Positions 8,952 to 17,264 of a stretch of DNA of 64,000 bases are shown piece by piece. The position numbers and the translations under genes were made by a program. This stretch comes from Halobacteriovorax vibrionivorans (GTDB lineage Bacteria > Bdellovibrionota > Bacteriovoracia > Bacteriovoracales > Bacteriovoracaceae): positions 248,001-312,000 of the forward strand of contig NZ_QDKL01000003.1 in assembly GCF_003346865.1 (NCBI RefSeq), given 5' to 3'. The number at the start of each line of letters is the position of its first letter. Positions within the stretch are counted from its first letter, which is position 1. The notes beneath the pieces are model-generated. The model was not told the DNA's origin, did not search any database, and worked only from the letters and a program-made list of their open reading frames with translations.

Positions 8952-10148
8952 ATGCAAAATAAGAAGCTATTGAACAAACATTTAATTTTACTAGGTTTCG
9001 TACTTTCATCACCAGTACTTGCACAAAGTGGTGCCTCAAAGGCCGATGTTTTTAACTCAGGTCTTGAGTCAACTTTAAAGAACGCAGGTATTGATGAGTT
9101 AAGCTTAACGATTGGTGCAAAACTTGGCTCTCTTGATTCACGTACTGACAAGGGAACTGTTTATGAAACAAATATGAACGTTGAACTTGAAGCAGAAGTA
9201 TTTGAGCATGTTGATTTTAATTTTGATGGTGGATTTAAATACCAAACAGGTAATTCATCAACTCAAGAAACAGGACGAATTAGAACATATAAGCCGAAGT
9301 TCTCTTATAAGCACGGATATTTCTCTTATAAGATGTTTAACTTTGCAAAGATAAGTGCAGGTGCACTTAAGAATAGTACAAACTCAACTTACATCTCACC
9401 ATTTGTTAACGGTGGGAATTCATTTCTAGGTGTAAGAGAGATGCTACTAACTAAAGTTGGAAACTTCTACTTTAGATTACAAGCGACTCAGGCCCAGCCA
9501 CAGAACGCTTTACTAAGAGAAACTTTTAATATCGATGATAATGGTGATCCACAATTCTTTAACGAGTCTGTTGACATCACTTATTTAACAAGAGGTTTCA
9601 AAGTTTATGGTGCAGCAGGTACTTACCGTTATAAGAACCTATCTGCTGATATTGCTGATAATGATTACTTCTGGGGTAACTCTGTAAGTAAAGGAGCAAC
9701 ACCAGACCAAAGTCTTTACCTATATGACTTTACAGGAATGTATGCAAATGCAGGTATTGAATTTGGAATTGGAAATGATCGAATTAGACTAAAAGGTGCT
9801 TACGTTAAGAATACAGAAAGCGCAGTACCAGATGATAAGAACACAGGTTTCGCTTATGTAGCCGCTTATGAAACAAAGATTTCAGATAAGAAAGTAACAT
9901 TTGAGGCCCTAGGATTTGAAAACCAGGCCGACACTGCTCCAGCATTTTATCGTGGTACGCAGTTAGCAAATGACTACAAAGGCTATCAGGTAGGAATCAA
10001 ATTAGAGAATAAGAAAGGATTTAAAACAGAAATAAATTATATGAATCGAACTGTTCTAGGAAACACTGACTCTGTCTATTTAATTGATGGATACAGTGAT
10101 GAACAAGTTTACACAATCTCCCTAAGGAAAGAATATGACATTTTGTAA
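8952..10148 (+). CDS. Probable outer-membrane beta-barrel protein
   Basis: A 398-residue exported protein that I do not recognise. It has a signal peptide (MQNKKLLNKHLILLGFVLSSPVLAQ), then repeated amphipathic strands rich in alternating aromatic residues, for example YFSYKMFNFAKISAGAL and YANAGIEFGIGNDRIRLKGAY. It ends in a strand pair near VYTISLRKEYDIL. These are beta-barrel features. I placed the start at 8952 because it opens the signal peptide and AGGAA lies just upstream. The last 14 bases overlap the next gene, so the two are translationally coupled and probably act together at the outer membrane. Confidence 0.75.
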   Translation: MQNKKLLNKHLILLGFVLSSPVLAQSGASKADVFNSGLESTLKNAGIDELSLTIGAKLGSLDSRTDKGTVYETNMNVELEAEVFEHVDFNFDGGFKYQTGNSSTQETGRIRTYKPKFSYKHGYFSYKMFNFAKISAGALKNSTNSTYISPFVNGGNSFLGVREMLLTKVGNFYFRLQATQAQPQNALLRETFNIDDNGDPQFFNESVDITYLTRGFKVYGAAGTYRYKNLSADIADNDYFWGNSVSKGATPDQSLYLYDFTGMYANAGIEFGIGNDRIRLKGAYVKNTESAVPDDKNTGFAYVAAYETKISDKKVTFEALGFENQADTAPAFYRGTQLANDYKGYQVGIKLENKKGFKTEINYMNRTVLGNTDSVYLIDGYSDEQVYTISLRKEYDIL

Positions 10149-12990
10149 GACATTTAAAAACATTACTCTCTTAAGCATGTCTATGCTTATGCTAACAACT
10201 CTTGTTAGCTGTGGTAGTGATACGTCTAACGATGAAAAACAAAAGCTTGCAAGACAGCTTAAGGCACAAGCAAATGAAAGTTCAGTAATTACTGTTTCAC
10301 GCTTTAGTGTTGAAGGTGTGTCTGAAGATAAAGCAAACGTTAAATCACGTATTGCTTATCACAAGACATTTCACGTTAAGGCCTGCCTATCATCAAAGAT
10401 TGGAAAGAGTCTTCAATATCGTAAATTCTTTGTAACTGGAGACAACTTCCAAACAATTGAAAGAGAAGCAGATGAGTCAAGCTGTATCCGTTGGGATGAG
10501 CCAGTTGAAATGGACTACTCTCTACCAAATACATACTTACCAATGAGTCGTAAGATTATACTTTCTTCAAGTGCAAATATTTCTTACGACCTTAAGCTTG
10601 CTGTTAACCAGTATGCTAACAGTATGATTCACGGTAACAACTATCACCTATCACAAGGTCTTAATAAGGATCGTTTATCAAACGACGAAATTATTAATGT
10701 AAAAAACATTAAGATCACACCTAAAGGTTACGGACTAGTTGACCCAAGAAATGATAACTTAATCATTGATAAGAAGGTTGTTGTATCTGCTTGTTTAAAC
10801 TTAAAAACAAATGGTTCATCACTTTCAAATGAGTTTATCAAGGCCAAGCTTGTTAATCTTGAAAAACAAGAAAATGGTGAAGAAAATGCTGTTACACAAA
10901 TGTATGACCTAACAGATGGGCAACTTGATGAATCAGGATGTGCTGAAGTTAAGTTCTACTTAGAACACGAAAGATATACGAATACGAGACGTATTCCATT
11001 TAATCTTGAAATCGAAGTACAAAACAAAACTCTTAAGAACGCAAAAGTTACAAGAGGGCTTTGTCTATATCCATGGTCAAACAGTGGATGGATCTTTGCA
11101 GAAGTTTCAAGATCAGGAAAATGTGAAGAAGATAACAATAACCAAAGAGCTCGTTTATTTGTTGACCAAGTAAGCTACAGCTTCTTAGGACACGATAACA
11201 ATAATGGTTTTCACCTTAATAACAACCTTGATCTTGTTGTTGAGAAGTCATTTATCGTAAAAATGTACCCAAAGGTACACTACGGTAACTACGCTCACCA
11301 CATGAACCCAATTGAGCCGTTCTATCAAGGTAAGCTGAAGCTAGAAGTATACTTCTTAGCACCACTACAAGGTGATATCGACCTTACAAATGAGAATAAG
11401 CATAAGTTTAAACTTATCTCAGTAGCGTCACGTGAAGTAGAAGTAGAAAATAACTTACTAAAAGCAAGAATTGATATGCCAATTAAGTTTGTAGACATGC
11501 CATATGTACATACGAGAACTTTTGCGGCCGTTAAGCTTTCACCAATTTTACGTGAAGGTGATGATCCAAGGACTGCACCTCGTCCAGCATGGGCAGCAGG
11601 TACATTCCACGCTTCATCAAAAACTTTTAACTCTGTACTTCATACGCAACTACAAGTTACAGATAAGTTTTCTGAAGCGGATTATCAGAACAACAAGATT
11701 AAAGAAAGTATGAACGAAATGATTCAACTTGAAAACTACCTTGAGTCGATGTCTAAGAACATCCAAGGCGTGACTAAAGCAGATATCATTAAAGCAAAAC
11801 TTGCTCCACGTTATACAAAGAGTGCTGAAAAGCTTTTTACTGAAGAGCTAGATAAGCACGACCTTTTTGATAAGACGATCAACTTAACTGATAGAGCATT
11901 AAACGATAAGCTAATTGCTGAAAACAAACTTTCACAAGCTGAGATTAATGGGATCTATGAAGATAACTACAATGCAAACACTTTGAAAAAACTTTGTGGT
12001 GCATTCTTTGATCAGAAAAAGACAGGAATCTTTTGGAAGACGTACCTGGACTACAATATGAAAAAGTGTATTGAGAGGCCATGGGACTTTATGATGATTA
12101 CACCTGTATCACACGTACAAGAAGTAATCTCTAAACCAAAAGTAAGTCACTCGAATACAATTCGTATCTCGAAGTCGACTGGAACTGGAGACTACTTTAC
12201 AGAAAGTAATAGAGTTGGATGGTCACATGGTTATAAAACTGGTGTAGGTGCAAAACTTGACTTTAAACTTCCATTTGGTGACAAATCACCTGTTGGCGGA
12301 GGAGTTGGAGTATCAGCATCATATGACTGGTCAACATCATGGTCACTTGATCGCTCAAACGGAAATAACAACAGAACTGACAACAGCCAAGGAATCGACC
12401 TATATGCTGAGTCAATTACACTTAACTTTGAAGCAATCACTAAGCAGTGTTTCATGGTAGAAGGGACGTCAAAATGGAAGGCCGTTTGGGTTGATAACCA
12501 CCTACCATCTAACTATGGACTAGGCGGAAGTCTTAAGTACGTAGCAGAAAATAACCCAATGAGGTATAAAGTATGTAAAGGCGTATCAGGTAAAGAAAGA
12601 CTTGAAGAGACTTGGTACTTCACAGGAGAAGGTTTCCAATTCAACTCAATTCTTCGTGACCGTCTTGGTATGACTGAAAATATGTACACGATGATGTTTA
12701 GAGGACGTAAAACACTTTACAAGTTTATGGACTTCTTAAGTAAAGCTTCAACGAGCATGTTTAACATCAAGGAAAGAAAGAACCAATCACCTGATGTATA
12801 TATGCTAGATGTATATAAGTCATATAAAGAAGCATTTGATAGTGATCACGATTTAATTGATGATCAAGCGATACCTGGAACGGTTGAAAAGTTTGATCCA
12901 ATTAAAAACGGTGGTGACCATAACTTCTCAGAAGATAGTTGTGAATTACCAAAAGACAATTACAACCATGCTTCAATTGACTTTTGTTAA
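10135..12990 (+). CDS. Large lipoprotein of unknown function
   Basis: A 951-residue lipoprotein; the signal peptide ends in the lipobox LVSC with Cys at about residue 26. I recognise no family. The body has several beta-rich, Cys-containing segments (residues 40-480), a helical stretch (about 500-640) and then a region around residues 695-750. That region contains an amphipathic Gly/Ser-rich hairpin-like pattern (TGVGAKLDFKLPFG and GGGVGVSASYDWSTSWSL) reminiscent of membrane-inserting hairpins of aerolysin-type pore formers; this comparison is inference. It begins inside the end of the barrel gene and is followed by a strong terminator. Confidence 0.75.
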   Translation: MTFCKTFKNITLLSMSMLMLTTLVSCGSDTSNDEKQKLARQLKAQANESSVITVSRFSVEGVSEDKANVKSRIAYHKTFHVKACLSSKIGKSLQYRKFFVTGDNFQTIEREADESSCIRWDEPVEMDYSLPNTYLPMSRKIILSSSANISYDLKLAVNQYANSMIHGNNYHLSQGLNKDRLSNDEIINVKNIKITPKGYGLVDPRNDNLIIDKKVVVSACLNLKTNGSSLSNEFIKAKLVNLEKQENGEENAVTQMYDLTDGQLDESGCAEVKFYLEHERYTNTRRIPFNLEIEVQNKTLKNAKVTRGLCLYPWSNSGWIFAEVSRSGKCEEDNNNQRARLFVDQVSYSFLGHDNNNGFHLNNNLDLVVEKSFIVKMYPKVHYGNYAHHMNPIEPFYQGKLKLEVYFLAPLQGDIDLTNENKHKFKLISVASREVEVENNLLKARIDMPIKFVDMPYVHTRTFAAVKLSPILREGDDPRTAPRPAWAAGTFHASSKTFNSVLHTQLQVTDKFSEADYQNNKIKESMNEMIQLENYLESMSKNIQGVTKADIIKAKLAPRYTKSAEKLFTEELDKHDLFDKTINLTDRALNDKLIAENKLSQAEINGIYEDNYNANTLKKLCGAFFDQKKTGIFWKTYLDYNMKKCIERPWDFMMITPVSHVQEVISKPKVSHSNTIRISKSTGTGDYFTESNRVGWSHGYKTGVGAKLDFKLPFGDKSPVGGGVGVSASYDWSTSWSLDRSNGNNNRTDNSQGIDLYAESITLNFEAITKQCFMVEGTSKWKAVWVDNHLPSNYGLGGSLKYVAENNPMRYKVCKGVSGKERLEETWYFTGEGFQFNSILRDRLGMTENMYTMMFRGRKTLYKFMDFLSKASTSMFNIKERKNQSPDVYMLDVYKSYKEAFDSDHDLIDDQAIPGTVEKFDPIKNGGDHNFSEDSCELPKDNYNHASIDFC

Positions 12991-13011
12991 GAATTAAAAA
13001 CAAGATAAAAG

Positions 13012-13037
13012 AAAAGGCCGCTATTGCGGCCTTTTTT
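13012..13037. terminator. Bidirectional intrinsic terminator
   Basis: AAAAGGCCGC and GCGGCCTTTTTT form a 10-bp stem around TATT. A-tract and T-tract flanks allow it to serve both the lipoprotein gene and the convergent TetR gene. Confidence 0.9.
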
Positions 13038-13611
13038 ATTTTCTATCGTATTGTGAAAAAAGATAATCAAGAGTGTCATCATCGACATCGCGATACAGAC
13101 AAATCCCTAGCTGCATAAAATAAATTCTTAAATGCTCGCGGTGATCGAGGTTTGGATGCTTCTTGCTTAGAATCTCAAAGAGCTCTACTTCTGCTTCAGC
13201 AATAATATCTGAAAGATCATTACCTGCACCTTTGTTAATCATATAAAGAGCAAGTAAATAAGGCATTTGGATTATTTGATCTCTTACAATCTTAATCCTT
13301 TCTCTAATACCTACAGAATGTTCTTGAGTAAGATTGAAGACCGTACTAATCATGTACTTCACGGCCTCTTTTAAAATAACATCCTTTTCCTTACCTAAGT
13401 AATAGTAAATAAGAGAACGTGTAACGTCTGCCTCTTTAGCAACTTCAGCGATCTTCCAATTAAGGTGCCCTTTGGCCACTTCTAACTTAGTTACAGCGTT
13501 GAGGATACGAAAGTGCACTTCCTCATTCTTTTTAGGTTTTACTGTTCTTAGAGGCTTGTTATCGCCTTCATCATTTGTTTGTAAGTTTGTTGAATCTGTC
13601 ATAATTGTCAT
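13036..13611 (-). CDS. TetR/AcrR-family transcriptional regulator
   Basis: A 191-residue regulator. After a polar N-terminal tail of about 30 residues, the helix-turn-helix lies in ILNAVTKLEVAKG and WKIAEVAKEADVTRSLIYYY (about residues 36-72), the canonical TetR DNA-binding motif. The C-terminal helical ligand domain has no recognisable specificity. An internal ATG at 13602 is an alternative start; neither has a clear Shine-Dalgarno. Its stop overlaps the bidirectional terminator. The neighbouring genes do not show which operon it controls. Confidence 0.85.
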   Translation of the reverse strand: MTIMTDSTNLQTNDEGDNKPLRTVKPKKNEEVHFRILNAVTKLEVAKGHLNWKIAEVAKEADVTRSLIYYYLGKEKDVILKEAVKYMISTVFNLTQEHSVGIRERIKIVRDQIIQMPYLLALYMINKGAGNDLSDIIAEAEVELFEILSKKHPNLDHREHLRIYFMQLGICLYRDVDDDTLDYLFSQYDRK

Positions 13612-13780
13612 AAATCAATGTCTAAATGTTTAATATTTAAGTGTCTTCCCAATATTACCTTTCTATACCCGATAATAATACTTAAGTTTTAAAAGGTAAA
13701 ATCCGATAAAAATTTATTAGCACGTGTTCGATTAAAATTATTGTCGATAGTATTTTTTATCTAGTTATGGGGGAGATTTG

Positions 13781-15415
13781 ATGAAAAAACGGTTACTTAC
13801 ATGTGGACTTTGCCTACTTTCACTTACTATTCCAATTGGATGTCAGCAGAAATCTTACCGTACCCCTAGCTCCCTTAAAAACTCGAACTTCGATTCGCTA
13901 ATCCATGAGATGCATGAATCTGTTTCAAAAGGTGTAAAGTCGCCTAAAGAATGCGCTCAAAAGACTCAATATTATTATGGAAAACTCTTTGAAATAGAAT
14001 CCGATGATATCGACTTTTCTGAATTCTCTAAGTATCAGATGCAGGATTTTACAATGGCATCTTTTAGTATACGTCTTGATCTGAAAGAAAAACTAAAGGC
14101 GCTAAATAGTAACGACGAATTAACACAAGAAGAGCTTGCGTGTTTAAAAGGTGTAAAAACAATTTTTAGGGCCCTTCGCTATCTCGAAGACTATTTTATC
14201 GAATCTTACTATGCTTCAAGACAGAAGGGTTCAAAACCAATCGACTTTAATACACTTGATTATTCAAATAACAAAATAAAAGATCTTCCTGTTCACTTTA
14301 TGGTAAATCCAGATTACTCATTTGAAGGTGTTGAAGATCTAAAATCTGGAGACATTATCTTATCCAGAGGTAATGCGTACTCTAGTGCTGCCATTGCAAG
14401 AATTGGTGATGATGATCATCAGTTCTCTCACTTAACTTTAGTGTATCGTGATGAGAAAACAAATAAGCTCTACACATCAGAGGCCCATATTGAAGTTGGA
14501 AATGTGGTTGCCCCATTTCAAGTTCATCTTGATCAGAAAAATTCTCGAACAGTTGTCTTTAGACACAAGGACGAAAAGCTTGCTCACCTAGCAGGAAAAA
14601 TAATGCATGAGCGCTTCTCTAAATATTCAAAAGAGAAAAAGAAAAATGTACCTTATGATTTTACAATGGATTATCACGACGACTCAGAAGTCTTTTGTTC
14701 TGAAGTAATTTATCATGGCTACAAGAAAGCCTCAGAGCAACTATCTAGTAAATCAATGGATATACCTGAATATAAAACAACATTTAATCCAGCTCTTCTA
14801 AGCTTCCTTCAAGACTTTGGTCTAAAGGTGACAAGTGAAAATATCTCTAGCTTTAAAACATTTGGGCCAGGAGAGATACAATTTGATTCGCGTTTTGACT
14901 TAGTTGCAGAATGGAGAAACCCAAATAAATTAAAAGATACACGTTATAAAGATGCAGTACTAACAAAGATATTTGAGTGGATGGAAAATAAGAATTATGC
15001 CTTTGATCCTGGCCTAGGTACAAAACTTGGAAATGATTTTGCTTGGCTTGCAAGACGCTCAATTGTTACAAGAGGATTAATTAAATTTGTAGCTGGTGTT
15101 GATCTTGAAGAAAAATTTCCCCTAAACTTAGGTTCCAAACAAATTGATCTTTTTGTTGTCTTAGATGAAGTTGGAGAACAACTATATAAGAAAATAGAAA
15201 TTGCAGAAAAAGAGAAAGGAAAGATCTTATCATTTAAAGAAATGTTTGAAGTTCTTGAAAATTACCGAGCACAAGATGAAAAGGTATACGGCCAATACTT
15301 AAAAGATAAGAAATTTAATCAAAAGCAAATGCATGGTGGTAGTCGCAGAAATGGTGTTAGAAGGCGTAGAAAACTTACACGCCCAGACTTTCATCACCTC
15401 TTTCACAGTTCATAA
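13781..15415 (+). CDS. YiiX/permuted NlpC-P60-like cysteine hydrolase lipoprotein
   Basis: A 544-residue lipoprotein with lipobox PIGC. The middle (about residues 180-325) has the circularly permuted papain-like pattern of the YiiX/YebB group. LKSGDIILSRG opens the fold, FSHLTLVY supplies the His, SEAHIEVGNVV the acidic position, and EVFCSEVIYHGY the nucleophilic Cys. These enzymes act on lipid amides or peptides; the substrate here is unknown. The C-terminus is strongly basic (GVRRRRK). The start is the ATG at 13781, with GGGGGAG 5-6 nt upstream. Confidence 0.8.
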   Translation: MKKRLLTCGLCLLSLTIPIGCQQKSYRTPSSLKNSNFDSLIHEMHESVSKGVKSPKECAQKTQYYYGKLFEIESDDIDFSEFSKYQMQDFTMASFSIRLDLKEKLKALNSNDELTQEELACLKGVKTIFRALRYLEDYFIESYYASRQKGSKPIDFNTLDYSNNKIKDLPVHFMVNPDYSFEGVEDLKSGDIILSRGNAYSSAAIARIGDDDHQFSHLTLVYRDEKTNKLYTSEAHIEVGNVVAPFQVHLDQKNSRTVVFRHKDEKLAHLAGKIMHERFSKYSKEKKKNVPYDFTMDYHDDSEVFCSEVIYHGYKKASEQLSSKSMDIPEYKTTFNPALLSFLQDFGLKVTSENISSFKTFGPGEIQFDSRFDLVAEWRNPNKLKDTRYKDAVLTKIFEWMENKNYAFDPGLGTKLGNDFAWLARRSIVTRGLIKFVAGVDLEEKFPLNLGSKQIDLFVVLDEVGEQLYKKIEIAEKEKGKILSFKEMFEVLENYRAQDEKVYGQYLKDKKFNQKQMHGGSRRNGVRRRRKLTRPDFHHLFHSS

Positions 15416-15452
15416 TACGTAAAGTCTACTTTAAGACTTATAAAATTTAGGC

Positions 15453-15458
15453 TATATT
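15453..15458 (+). promoter_or_regulatory. -10 box 6 nt from the ATG (probable leaderless mRNA)
   Basis: TATATT ends 6 nt before the ATG at 15465, and no Shine-Dalgarno lies between. A weak TTTAAG sits 17 bp upstream of it. Confidence 0.45.
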
Positions 15459-15464
15459 GGCCGC

Positions 15465-16223
15465 ATGAAAAAAGAAAATCTCACACTCATTCATGCGGCC
15501 CATAATAAGCTTTGTAATCACCCACTTTATTCAAATATTGAAAGTATTGAAGATGTAAAAATTCTCATGCGATGGCATGTCTTTGCTGTATGGGACTTCA
15601 TGTCTCTACTTAAAGGTCTTCAAAGAGAAGTTACATGTGTTGAAACACCTTGGATTCCATCTAAGTACGATAAAGAATGTGTTCGATTTATTAATGAAAT
15701 TGTTCTTGGTGAAGAAAGTGACGAAGACTTAAATGGTGGCCATATTGATCATTTTACAATGTATCTAAATGCCATGAATGAAGTTGGAAGCGAAACAAGT
15801 GATATTAAAAAATTCTTAGAAACATTTTCATTTGATGGCATTCCTATGCCTGTAGCAAAGTTTAGTGCATTTAATCTAAACCTATGCACTAATACTCAAA
15901 ACCCTCACCTAATGGCATCGGCCTTCTTCTGGGGACGTGAGAATCTTATTCCTGACCTCTTTACACCTTTTGTAAAAGTTCTTGAAGAAAAGAAAATACA
16001 TGCACCGTACTTTAAACACTATCTTGAGCGTCATATCGAATTAGATGGAGATGAGCATGGAGAGCTTGCAGGCAAATTACTTGCTCAACTTTGTGACAGT
16101 GAAGATAAACAGAGACAAGCAACTCAAATTGCTCTTGATTCTCTCGATTTAAGATACAAACTTTGGGACTATGTCCTTGAAGAAATTCTTGCTAGTCGTG
16201 AAAGCTTAGAGCATATCAACTAG
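15465..16223 (+). CDS. DUF3050 family protein
   Basis: A 252-residue all-helical protein of the DUF3050 family, which has a haem-oxygenase-like fold. Recognisable blocks are IHAAHNKLCNHPLYSNI, MRWHVFAVWDFMSLLKGLQ, SAFFWGRENLIPDLF and RHIELDGDEHGE. The His/Glu residues in these blocks are candidates for a metal site, as in related di-iron proteins. It probably starts without a leader. Its last 18 bases overlap the convergent FAD-oxidoreductase gene. The biochemical role is not established. Confidence 0.85.
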   Translation: MKKENLTLIHAAHNKLCNHPLYSNIESIEDVKILMRWHVFAVWDFMSLLKGLQREVTCVETPWIPSKYDKECVRFINEIVLGEESDEDLNGGHIDHFTMYLNAMNEVGSETSDIKKFLETFSFDGIPMPVAKFSAFNLNLCTNTQNPHLMASAFFWGRENLIPDLFTPFVKVLEEKKIHAPYFKHYLERHIELDGDEHGELAGKLLAQLCDSEDKQRQATQIALDSLDLRYKLWDYVLEEILASRESLEHIN

Positions 16224-17144
16224 CTCTTTTGCTAAACTAATTCCTGCACTCCAGCCATTTTTATAAAGGCCTGTGAGTGCATAAACGCCCTCTTCAACCT
16301 CTCCACAAAAGGGAGTACGCCTTTTACCCTTGTGGCGAATACCTGTGTGTATCTGCGGTGAACCAAGCTGCTTAAGTTCAGGAAGATCACCTTCAAATAT
16401 TGTTAGCTTTTCATAGACTTCTTTTGGTGAATGAAGTTGGCAAAGTCCCTCAATTGAATTTGCGCCAAATAATAAGATCTCATCTTCTTTTCGATAAACA
16501 AGGTTATAGTGGCCACGACTTAGGACAAATGATTTATCAGCTTTAAAATTATTCCAGCTAAAAAATGTCCCCTTAACAGGTTTGCCTTCAGGAAGATTCT
16601 TATTCTTATAAAAAAGTGATGTATAGGCCGAGGTGGCCAAGATAACCTTTGCATTGGTTTTAGGAAGCTCAGTAACTCTTTGAACTCGACTTATAATTTT
16701 ATCTTCGTACTGCGCCTTAAGCCAGCCCAGAAAAACTTGTGGATTAATTAAGTAGGCATCCTTAGCAACCGTTTGCAAACCTTTAAAGTTTTCAAAATTT
16801 GTTCCATAACGTGCTTCAAATTGCTTAAACTTTAATGGATCTTCTTTTATATCTGGAGGTAAGTAGTATTGAGTAGCTGGGTGAACCCCCTGTATCCCCT
16901 CTTGCTTAAAGAAAGTATCAATGAATTCATGTGCATGAAATAAGATGTCACCGAGCTTTGAAAGGCCTTCAGCAAATAGTCCCATCGAAACAACGCTAGT
17001 TGTATTAATAGAGCAAGGTGGAAAAGCATCATTATCAAATAACTGACAAATACGTGAATCAGGGAACTTTCTTGTTAAAAAATAGAGAATACTGCGCGCG
17101 GCCACGCCATCTCCAATTACAATATAATCAAAATCTTTTGTCAT
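16206..17144 (-). CDS. FAD-dependent oxidoreductase (DAO-like)
   Basis: A 312-residue flavoprotein. The N-terminus DYIVIGDGVAARSILYFL is a Rossmann dinucleotide-binding motif in the DAO/glycine-oxidase style. The C-terminus GVYALTGLYKNGWSAGISLAKEL is the second flavin-contacting segment. A middle insert supplies the substrate domain. I cannot assign a substrate. It overlaps the DUF3050 gene tail to tail by 18 bp. Confidence 0.75.
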   Translation of the reverse strand: MTKDFDYIVIGDGVAARSILYFLTRKFPDSRICQLFDNDAFPPCSINTTSVVSMGLFAEGLSKLGDILFHAHEFIDTFFKQEGIQGVHPATQYYLPPDIKEDPLKFKQFEARYGTNFENFKGLQTVAKDAYLINPQVFLGWLKAQYEDKIISRVQRVTELPKTNAKVILATSAYTSLFYKNKNLPEGKPVKGTFFSWNNFKADKSFVLSRGHYNLVYRKEDEILLFGANSIEGLCQLHSPKEVYEKLTIFEGDLPELKQLGSPQIHTGIRHKGKRRTPFCGEVEEGVYALTGLYKNGWSAGISLAKELVDML

Positions 17145-17201
17145 AATAAACTCTTACATCAATATTTTTAAGTTAACCAGTGGAATTTACTCAAGTTTTT
17201 A

Positions 17202-17231
17202 TTGTCATACCAAATTCAATCCCTATACAAT
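17202..17231 (+). promoter_or_regulatory. Putative tex promoter
   Basis: TTGTCA (17202-17207) is followed after 16 bp by TATACA (17224-17229), or after 18 bp by TACAAT (17226-17231). The start codon of tex lies about 35 bp downstream, preceded by GGAG. Confidence 0.55.
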
Positions 17232-17264
17232 TTTAACTCAAATTTAGTTAATGGAGTATGAATT

